From Clostridia bacterium (GTDB lineage Bacteria > Bacillota_A > Clostridia > Christensenellales > Aristaeellaceae), in the NCBI GenBank assembly GCA_017530275.1, contig JAFXMP010000278.1, forward strand, positions 1-9,110: a DNA stretch of 9,110 bases, in the 5' to 3' direction. Of this stretch, positions 5,150 through 9,110 are shown in pieces. How positions within the stretch are numbered: position 1 is the first letter of the stretch; each line of letters begins with the position of its first letter. Position numbers and translations under genes: made by a program. Under the pieces are notes generated by a model. That model made no database searches and had not been told where the DNA came from. It saw only the letters and a program-made list of their open reading frames with translations.

Positions 5150-5674
5150 TTAACTCCAATACTTCAATGTGTGTTCTCCCTGGGAATCGCCCCATTCTTC
5201 ACCGGGATAGGCTGGCAGCAGGCCGATATAGTAATAGCGCCCATTCCTTTTTCCGAAAGCGGAAAAGAGGTCTTTCCCGTTCATGGCCGTAACCGGCTCG
5301 CTCGTTAGAAAACCGGCGGAATATCCTTCTGTGCGACGGCAGCGGGGCAGATTGTAGGGCGGCAATACGCACAGCATTTCTTCGTACACTTCATGATCCA
5401 CTTCTTGCCCGGGGACAGCCGAGAAAGTGCGGTCACGGCTCCAGGCGTCCTTATCATACACAGTTTCGGGAACAGGCCAGGGATCTCCGCTTGCAACTTT
5501 CGCCGCCGCGGCGTACTGCTCCGGGGTAATGCCGGGAACGGCGGCAAGCTGGCAGAGCGCGGAACAAAAGTGCTGCGCGTCGCGGATGCTCCACAGTTGA
5601 TTATAGTGCTGGGTTGCCTGATAGTAAATCGGCAGCTCACAAGCGGAAATGGCGGCGGGATCGTACATGCTCAT
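5150..5674 (-). CDS. Hypothetical protein, unknown function (174 aa)
   Basis: No family is recognised. The first half is alpha-helical and Ala/Gln-rich (ATQHYNQLW, SALCQLAAVPGI, EQYAAAAKVASG). The second half appears beta-rich with many aromatic residues and ends in FSAFGKRNGRYYYIGLLP and HTLKYWS. No signal peptide or membrane helix is seen. AAAGGAGG lies 5 bases before ATG 5674; a second ATG two codons later is also possible. It heads a pair with the 145-residue gene 12 bases downstream. A 10-bp palindrome GCCCGCGGGC (5701-5710) sits in the spacer upstream; part of that sequence (CCCGCGGGCTGGC) recurs at 4678-4690 after the operon partner. Confidence 0.82.
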   Translation of the reverse strand: MSMYDPAAISACELPIYYQATQHYNQLWSIRDAQHFCSALCQLAAVPGITPEQYAAAAKVASGDPWPVPETVYDKDAWSRDRTFSAVPGQEVDHEVYEEMLCVLPPYNLPRCRRTEGYSAGFLTSEPVTAMNGKDLFSAFGKRNGRYYYIGLLPAYPGEEWGDSQGEHTLKYWS

Positions 5675-5725
5675 TTTATCCTCCTTTGCCCGCGTACAAG
5701 GCCCGCGGGCTGGCGCAATCCCTTT

Positions 5726-6148
5726 TTACCAGAAGTAGCAGAAGAAAACCAGCGGGCCAAACAGCAGGCCCAGGATAGCCCCGCAGAGGCACATACCGGC
5801 CTCTGTCATGGGCTGGTCAGACTTCCATGCAATCCACCGGGCGGCGGCTTGCGCGCGGCCCAGGAGGCGCAGGAAAACGCTGGTATAGCGCCGAGCATGG
5901 CGAGGCTGAGCGCGTCGCAATCCTTGGATTGCAGCGCGAAACCCGCGGACAAGCGCAAGCGCTGAACGCGGGGCGTCTGCGGCGTGACGCGGCTCATAGG
6001 CCGGAGAGCGCCGAGCAAAGCAAGGCTGAGCGCGTCGCAATCCTTGGATTGCAGCGCGAAACCCACGGGCAAGCGCAAGCGCGGGACGTGGGGCGTCAGC
6101 AGCGTGGCGCGGCATGTATCGGGTGGTGTTGGCTGGGATGGTAAACAT
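5726..6148 (-). CDS. Putative small membrane protein with duplicated 40-aa basic repeat
   Basis: The 140-residue frame has two parts. Residues 13-92 are two copies of a 40-residue unit (PRHAADAP, then ALAL, RGFRAAIQGLRRAQP) rich in Ala and Arg, encoded by the 120-bp tandem repeat. The end (about 117-140, AGMCLCGAILGLLFGPLVFF) is a clear transmembrane segment. Support for translation is the strong AAAGGAG 8 bases before ATG 6148. Against it, the repeat region has GC-rich composition with open frames elsewhere and no recognisable fold. Possibly an ancestral small membrane-protein gene received a repeat insertion that kept the frame. A shorter start at 5809 would give only the membrane part but lacks a ribosome-binding site. 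Confidence 0.5.
   Translation of the reverse strand: MFTIPANTTRYMPRHAADAPRPALALARGFRAAIQGLRRAQPCFARRSPAYEPRHAADAPRSALALVRGFRAAIQGLRRAQPRHARRYTSVFLRLLGRAQAAARWIAWKSDQPMTEAGMCLCGAILGLLFGPLVFFCYFW
5887..6113. repeat. Tandem duplication with 120-bp period
   Basis: Bases 5887-5993 and 6007-6113 align over 107 columns with 11 differences by my hand count. A 42-base core is identical (5903-5944 and 6023-6064). Each core has a hairpin with GCAATCC/GGATTGC flanked by CGCG/CGCG (5911-5938 and 6031-6058). The period is a multiple of three, so the predicted minus-strand frame is preserved. Only two units are present and they are not separated by unique spacers. Confidence 0.9.
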
Positions 6149-6294
6149 GGTTCATGCTCCTTTCTTTTCGACAACCGGCGTGCTTCCCTTCGGGGCCCGC
6201 CGGTACGCGCAACCGCTTCGCGGTTCGCTTGTCTTATTTGTCCTGCCATCATCAGGCCGGGTAGGACAATTCCCGGCGACGGGCCTTCCGCATC
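6149..6294. other. Structured non-coding spacer
   Basis: This spacer separates repeat copy 2 from the duplicated-repeat gene. It contains a hairpin ACCGGCG/CGCCGGT (6174-6204) with an inner CCC-TTC-GGG, a hairpin AACCGC-TTC-GCGGTT (6211-6225) and a weaker CCGGG/CCCGG (6257-6276). The ribosome-binding site of the next minus-strand gene lies at its left edge. No promoter or separate gene was found. Confidence 0.6.
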
Positions 6295-6393
6295 CTCAAT
6301 CGGCGCAAGTCCGCTTCATGCGGACATTGCTTGTTTCGGATGATCTCACCCCGGACAGTGCATCCGCCACTGGCGGCTGTCCGGGGTTCGTCC
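6295..6393. repeat. 99-bp dispersed repeat, copy 2 (two hairpins)
   Basis: This is the partner of 4581-4679, with 5 differences. Both hairpins are intact: GTCCGC/GCGGAC at 6309-6325 and CCCCGGACAG/CTGTCCGGGG at 6349-6386 with an inner CCGCC/GGCGG. The only change inside the large hairpin lies in its apical loop. On the minus strand it starts 8 bases after a gene's stop codon. Confidence 0.92.
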
Positions 6394-6401
6394 GTTTCGG
6401 C

Positions 6402-6605
6402 TCATAATTCAAAATCAATCGTGATGGTGTCTATCCCGTTATTGGCCTGGATCGTTTCGCCTGGGCTGTACTGGTTCATGCTCTCTATGTACATCCAGGA
6501 GTTTTCTTTCGTGTCCGCGTGGTAGTAATAGGCCGCATAGGTGTGCAATCTTTTCGTTTCTCTGAACGGGATTTCGTTTTCGTCGATGTACCAGTTGGCT
6601 TTCAT
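6402..6605 (-). CDS. Small hypothetical protein, unknown function (67 aa)
   Basis: No family is recognised. The sequence is rich in Tyr, Glu and Asn and looks like a compact beta-strand domain: WYIDENEIPF, HTYAAYYYHAD, SWMYIESMNQYSPG and ITIDFEL read as alternating strands and turns. It has no membrane segment and is probably cytoplasmic and acidic. AAAGGGAT lies about 8 bases before ATG 6605. It follows the metallopeptidase gene by 44 bases and probably shares its operator-controlled promoter. Its TGA is followed in the same frame by the conserved open frame of the 99-bp repeat. Confidence 0.75.
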   Translation of the reverse strand: MKANWYIDENEIPFRETKRLHTYAAYYYHADTKENSWMYIESMNQYSPGETIQANNGIDTITIDFEL

Positions 6606-6649
6606 GAGTTATCCCTTTCTGCCCTCGTAACCTCCGGGGCGGGAATTAC

Positions 6650-7072
6650 TCAAGCAGCTTGAATCTGCTGCAAAAGTTTCTCTGTCAGAGCGGCGTGCTT
6701 TTTCCCGTGCCGCCAAACATACGTGTGCGCAATTTCGTGGGCAAGAGTGCCAAGAAGCGTTTCACCAGAAATCAGGAAGTCGTTTTTGAATTCATGACGC
6801 CAGCACTCGTCAATGAAATAGTTGTCGATGGTGATGTATGTATCGACACCGTCGCCGAGCTGGTTCTGTGGATCCGTGGTTATGCAGCATCCGAGAGCAT
6901 CCTTCGACTTATCCTGATAAAGCTCATGATCGTATGGGATGATATCCACCGAGCAACCAGTGGCCCTCTTGGCACGCTCCACTTGGCTGTAGAACCATGA
7001 CAGTTCTGTTTCTGTGAGGGCGGTGGGGCGATTCCAGCAATCGCTGTAGGTGGTGACGGCTTCGTGCTTCAT
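6650..7072 (-). CDS. SprT-like/HEXXH zinc metallopeptidase
   Basis: The 140-residue protein carries the zincin motif His112-Glu-Ile-Ala-His116 in LLGTLAHEIAHTYVWRHG, with a further candidate zinc ligand in HGKKH (122-126). The spacing and the following helix (ALTEKLLQQI) resemble SprT-like metallopeptidase domains, in which the two helix histidines and a nearby third His bind zinc and the Glu is catalytic. SprT/Spartan proteins act in DNA-protein crosslink repair; phage or mobile-element versions are mostly uncharacterised, so the substrate is unknown. An ImmA/IrrE-type peptidase is another possibility. The N-terminal part (TETELSWFYSQVERAKRATG) fits the helix before the core in such domains. 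AAAGGGG 9 bases before ATG 7072 sets the start. It is the first annotated gene under promoter P2. Confidence 0.82.
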   Translation of the reverse strand: MKHEAVTTYSDCWNRPTALTETELSWFYSQVERAKRATGCSVDIIPYDHELYQDKSKDALGCCITTDPQNQLGDGVDTYITIDNYFIDECWRHEFKNDFLISGETLLGTLAHEIAHTYVWRHGKKHAALTEKLLQQIQAA

Positions 7073-7155
7073 TTCTGGCCCCTTTCTTTTTTGTTGGGCG
7101 GTTTCGCGTCGCAAGTCCTTGCGGCCTTGCTCCTGACCTCCCTGTTCGATAAAAT

Positions 7156-7222
7156 AGGTTCAACCGACATTGCTATTATAGTCCAGTCGGTTGAACCTGT
7201 CAAGCACTTTTGAAAAATTTTT
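7156..7222 (-). promoter_or_regulatory. Promoter P2 with paired GGTTSAACC operators
   Basis: On the minus strand TTGACA (7203-7198) and TATAAT (7180-7175) are perfect with a 17-bp spacer. One operator, GGTTCAACC, fills the spacer next to the -35 (7197-7189); the second, GGTTGAACC, lies just after the start region (7165-7157). The arms are 13-bp inverted repeats (7156-7168 and 7186-7198) and the operator centres are 32 bp apart. An A/T-rich stretch upstream of the -35 (about 7207-7222) looks like an UP element. It drives the metallopeptidase gene with a leader of roughly 95 bases. Confidence 0.93.
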
Positions 7223-7581
7223 TACATGGCAGCGTAAAGGTCAGCGGCCAGGATGGAAAAATGCGCATCGGGCTGTTTATGCAGCTGCTCCCCTGCTTCA
7301 TCCAGTTCCCCCGCGAAAATGTCAATGGCCGCGGCGCTGTCCAGATAATGGTGATCCAGATAGTACCGCAAAACAGGATAATGATCCAGCAGATAGGCGG
7401 GGCCGGGGGCGAAGCTGTCAAGACTGATCATGTCACGATACGAACCGAATGAATAGAAGCCGTTCCCCTCTGCGTGGCTGGACGCGGCCAGGATAAAGGG
7501 CCGCGGGCGGCTTTCCTGGGCCGCCCTGCTCTGGTCAAGGTAAGAAAGAAATTCGTCGAAAGTCATTTGCATGTGTTCCAT
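7222..7581 (-). CDS. Hypothetical protein, unknown function (119 aa)
   Basis: No family is recognised. The protein is acidic and probably alpha-helical, starting with an amphipathic helix (MTFDEFLSYLDQSR), then a Gly/Ser/Phe-rich central part (HAEGNGFYSFGSYRDM), an aromatic segment YLLDHYPVLRYYLDHHYLD and a final helix-rich region (ELDEAGEQLHK). There is no signal peptide or membrane helix. AAGGAGG with an 8-base spacing precedes ATG 7581; another ATG three codons later is less well placed. It lies 24 bases after the preceding gene and is the last gene of that transcript. Its stop codon lies at the edge of the AT-rich tract upstream of promoter P2, with no clear terminator between. Confidence 0.8.
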   Translation of the reverse strand: MEHMQMTFDEFLSYLDQSRAAQESRPRPFILAASSHAEGNGFYSFGSYRDMISLDSFAPGPAYLLDHYPVLRYYLDHHYLDSAAAIDIFAGELDEAGEQLHKQPDAHFSILAADLYAAM

Positions 7582-7605
7582 GGTGCAATCCTCCTTCCTG
7601 CCGCT

Positions 7606-8115
7606 TCACAGGCGGCAGATATGTTCCGCGCGGTAGTCCTTGCAGTTGATTAACAGGGAATAGAGGGGGCCGTATATGGTGGCGGCGTAATTCATCAGGT
7701 TATTCCATTGGGCGGCGTTTTCCCGGAAGTTCTGCATGGCCGTCTGATACTCTGCTATCTCTTTTTCCAGTGCTTCGATCTGGCCGTTTATCCTGGTCAG
7801 GCTGGCGCGCCGGTTATCCAGGGACGCTATTTCAACGTCTATCCAGTCTTGCCCCTTCACACAGAAATGCACGGAAATGGTGGTGGAGTATGCGCCGGTT
7901 TTTCCAACGAAAACATGGCTGTATTCCGGGAACATGGCTTGCAGTTCATCATCCAGCCGCTTGGTGATATAGCGGCCATTCAGGGCGGTCAGGCGGCGCA
8001 GGAGATTGATTTTTTCGCGGTAGCGGCTGATCCTCCGCAGGGCCGCGCTTTCGGCCTGATCCATGGTTTCCGGGTCTATGGTGAGATAGTCCACATATAG
8101 TTGTTTCTGGTGCAT
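7606..8115 (-). CDS. Coiled-coil hypothetical protein, unknown function (169 aa)
   Basis: No family is recognised. Two charged helical regions flank a more compact centre. The first (about 16-60, ALRRISRYREKINLLRRL and on) and the second (about 98-135, NRRASLTRINGQIEALEKEI) have heptad-like spacing and are probable coiled coils. The centre (about 62-96) has strand-like segments HVFVGKTG, TTISVHFCVKG and WIDVEIAS. It ends with LYSLLINCKDYRAEHICRL. It is probably cytoplasmic and oligomeric, perhaps structural or a protein-binding inhibitor, but this is speculative. AAAGGGG 8 bases before ATG 8115 sets the start. A 175-base structured spacer separates it from the upstream membrane-protein gene. 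Confidence 0.82.
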   Translation of the reverse strand: MHQKQLYVDYLTIDPETMDQAESAALRRISRYREKINLLRRLTALNGRYITKRLDDELQAMFPEYSHVFVGKTGAYSTTISVHFCVKGQDWIDVEIASLDNRRASLTRINGQIEALEKEIAEYQTAMQNFRENAAQWNNLMNYAATIYGPLYSLLINCKDYRAEHICRL

Positions 8116-8290
8116 GGTTTAATCCCCTTTCTTCGATGCTTCGCACGGCCTGCGCTGCGCTTGCCCGCGCTTCCTGTTCCTTCCGTGCTGGCGGGCGGCG
8201 CGGCGCAAACCATGTTTGCGCCTTGTGGTGTTGGCGGTTTTCCGCGACGGCCCCGCGGGGCCGTTTCGGGCCGTGACCGGCGGCCCATCG
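8116..8290. other. Structured non-coding spacer with a 9-bp-stem hairpin
   Basis: The spacer has a perfect hairpin GGCGCAAAC-CAT-GTTTGCGCC (8202-8222) and the GC palindrome repeat described separately (8234-8262). There is no T-tract and no promoter-like pair. The structures could stabilise or segment the minus-strand mRNA between the membrane-protein gene and the coiled-coil gene. Confidence 0.6.
8234..8262. repeat. 29-bp GC-rich palindromic repeat, copy 1
   Basis: These 29 bases are identical to 9082-9110. They comprise a small hairpin GCGG-TTTT-CCGC (8234-8245) followed by a palindrome ACGGCCCCGCGGGGCCGT (8247-8264). The repeat lies downstream of a minus-strand stop codon, within an intergenic spacer. 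Confidence 0.85.
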
Positions 8291-8530
8291 TCAGGCGGAT
8301 TTTTTAGCGGCCTGGGCCGCGTGCTTTTCCTGGGCGGCGCGTATTCTGGCCGCTTGCTGGGCTTCCCGGCGGTAGCTGTCCATTCTGTGCTTTTCCGCTA
8401 TCCTGGCGTCGTTCTCTTTCCGGCAGCGCGCCCGGCGGCGGGCCTTGTTCGCGGCCTGGATTATTGGAATCAGCACACAGGCGGCGATAATGCCAGACAG
8501 GAAAAGGATCAATGCTGTGGTGACGTTCAT
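8291..8530 (-). CDS. Small single-pass membrane protein (79 aa)
   Basis: The protein begins MNVTTALILFLSGIIAACVL, a hydrophobic transmembrane segment at about residues 4-25, followed by a strongly basic Ala/Arg/Lys-rich helical tail (ANKARRRARCRKE, AQQAARIRAAQEKHAAQA) likely to be cytoplasmic. An N-out, C-in orientation is predicted from the charge distribution. AAAGGAAG with 7 bases spacing sets ATG 8530; the upstream in-frame Met would place the start within the operator. It is the first gene under promoter P3, with a leader of about 35 bases. No family is recognised. Small basic-tailed membrane proteins occur among phage superinfection-exclusion and lysis factors, but nothing here identifies the job. 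Confidence 0.78.
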   Translation of the reverse strand: MNVTTALILFLSGIIAACVLIPIIQAANKARRRARCRKENDARIAEKHRMDSYRREAQQAARIRAAQEKHAAQAAKKSA

Positions 8531-8552
8531 TTTCCCGCTTCCTTTCTTTGAT

Positions 8553-8621
8553 AGGTTCAACCGACGGCTTTATTATAGCGCCGTCGGTTGAACCTGTCAA
8601 GCCTTTTCAACAAATTTTTTC
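8553..8621 (-). promoter_or_regulatory. Promoter P3 with paired GGTTSAACC operators
   Basis: On the minus strand TTGACA (8600-8595) and TATAAT (8577-8572) are perfect with a 17-bp spacer. Operators GGTTCAACC (8594-8586) and GGTTGAACC (8562-8554) lie in the spacer and after the start region. The inverted arms are 16 bp each (8553-8568 and 8580-8595). Operator centres are again 32 bp apart and the outer span is again 43 bp, as in P2. An AAAAAATTT-rich tract lies upstream of the -35 (about 8604-8620), also as in P2. Confidence 0.94.
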
Positions 8622-8630
8622 ATGCGATTA

Positions 8631-8828
8631 TCAGAATACGGCGATCTTGTATTCTGTCCCGTCCAGTTCAATGATGGCCCATCCTGTCCATCCATCATCA
8701 TAATCCAGCCATGCGTCGCAATCGTTCATGACGTGGGCGATCCCGTAAGAGAATCCGGCGCGGTGGCCGATGATGTAGGACGCCGCCGCAATCAGCAGCG
8801 CGGCGAAGATTGCAAGAGCTTTTTTCAT
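8631..8828 (-). CDS. Small membrane-anchored hypothetical protein (65 aa)
   Basis: A two-lysine start is followed by a hydrophobic helix at about residues 4-21 (ALAIFAALLIAAASYIIG), giving a signal anchor or an uncleaved signal peptide. The remaining 40 or so residues form a short acidic aromatic domain (DCDAWLDYDDGWTGWAIIEL, then GTEYKIAVF). Its WAI pattern recalls the end of the neighbouring 70-residue protein. AAGGAGG with 8 bases spacing sets ATG 8828. It begins 21 bases after the upstream gene and shares its transcript. Promoter P3 starts just after its stop, with no visible terminator. Function is unknown. Confidence 0.78.
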   Translation of the reverse strand: MKKALAIFAALLIAAASYIIGHRAGFSYGIAHVMNDCDAWLDYDDGWTGWAIIELDGTEYKIAVF

Positions 8829-8849
8829 GGTGTTTACCTCCTTGTTTTC

Positions 8850-9062
8850 TCATGGCGTCGGGAAATCCCCGATAAAGGCTACATAGCGCTTTGTTACATG
8901 ATCCCATATAGCCCACCCGTCATAATCGGGCCAGTATTTTTTTATTGCCCGGCGTGCTTCTCTGATAGACGGGTATTCCAGTTTTTCATCTTGTCCCCCC
9001 ATATCCGGCGAATAGGTGATAACCTGGAAACGGGCGTTTTTTGCAGTTGTCAAGGCGTCCAT
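8850..9062 (-). CDS. Small hypothetical protein, phage-type (70 aa)
   Basis: A compact alpha/beta protein: a strand FQVITYSPDMGG, a central helix SIREARRAIKKYWPD, and two strands WAIWDHVTKRYVAFIGDFP. This pattern occurs in small uncharacterised Firmicute phage proteins, but I cannot name a family. The start is uncertain: AAAGGGG directly touches ATG 9062, which is too close for a normal ribosome-binding site. TTG at 9053, with 9 bases of spacing, gives a protein three residues shorter and may be the true start. Its promoter would lie beyond the window. The gene to its left starts 21 bases later on the same strand. Confidence 0.7.
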   Translation of the reverse strand: MDALTTAKNARFQVITYSPDMGGQDEKLEYPSIREARRAIKKYWPDYDGWAIWDHVTKRYVAFIGDFPTP

Positions 9063-9081
9063 CCCCTTTCATGGTTTATTT

Positions 9082-9110
9082 GCGGTTTTCCGCGACGGCC
9101 CCGCGGGGCC
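9082..9110. repeat. 29-bp GC-rich palindromic repeat, copy 2 (cut by window end)
   Basis: This is identical to 8234-8262 up to the last base of the window, so the true repeat may be longer. It holds the GCGG-TTTT-CCGC hairpin and the start of the GGCCCCGCGGGGCC palindrome, upstream of the first minus-strand gene seen here. Confidence 0.85.

Noticed and set aside
5393..5965. Long plus-strand open frame opposite the 174-residue gene
   Set aside because: It has no ribosome-binding site, lies antisense to a gene with a strong one, and has shadow-like Arg/Gly-rich composition.
5887..6113. Direct repeats as a possible CRISPR array
   Set aside because: There are only two units of about 107 bases in tandem, with no unique spacers and no cas genes.
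4581..6393. Small genes each followed by a palindromic repeat, as in integron cassette arrays
   Set aside because: The repeat lacks the RYYYAAC and GTTRRRY core sites of attC, follows only two of the genes, and no integron integrase is present.
7204..7222. AAAAAATTTTT tract as a terminator of the gene ending at 7222
   Set aside because: There is no GC stem before it. A comparable tract upstream of P3 fits an UP element better.

Overview
The window looks like part of a temperate phage, prophage or related integrative element of a Clostridia-type Firmicute. Reasons are the moderately GC-rich DNA, the strong AAGGAGG or AAAGGGG ribosome-binding sites, an LL-H-type holin, an XhlA-like coiled-coil membrane protein, an SH3-tailed lysin-like protein, a tyrosine recombinase and an MT-A70 methyltransferase. 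No host gene, rRNA, tRNA or CRISPR array was seen, and the exact host cannot be read from this sequence.

Left arm, plus strand (1-3578): the 3' part of an SH3-domain lysin-like gene, a secreted or membrane-anchored hypothetical, an XhlA-like protein and a holin form a lysis module that ends in a strong terminator at 1925-1970. A short tyrosine recombinase, a DUF551-like small protein and a DPPW-motif MT-A70 adenine methyltransferase follow as an overlapping or closely spaced operon. The methyltransferase frame runs through a G8 tract and then over a palindrome and a convincing terminator, so its last 80 or so codons are suspect. A heptamer-based inverted repeat sits between the XhlA-like gene and the holin.

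Middle (about 3350-3750): a convergence zone with several hairpins, a plus-strand terminator (3377-3404), and a minus-strand terminator (3695-3729) that ends the opposing transcript.

Right arm, minus strand (9062 down to 3749): twelve small genes, mostly of unknown function. They include a ribbon-helix-helix DNA-binding protein (the last gene), an HEIAH metallopeptidase resembling SprT, two or three small single-pass membrane proteins and several orphans. Three near-consensus sigma-70-type promoters drive this arm. All three share the 12-mer CGGTTGAACCTA. Two carry paired palindromic GGTTSAACC operators whose centres are exactly 32 bp apart (about three helical turns) on either side of the -10 box. 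The third has one site and lies inside the 3' end of the gene before the ribbon-helix-helix gene. The simplest model is a small phage regulon under one repressor, possibly that ribbon-helix-helix protein.

The spacers of the right arm hold several repeat families: a 99-bp two-hairpin repeat directly after two different stop codons, a 120-bp-period tandem duplication inside a predicted membrane-protein gene, and a 29-bp GC-rich palindromic repeat present twice. The operator-linked regulon and the stop-codon-adjacent repeats are the most novel-looking parts.
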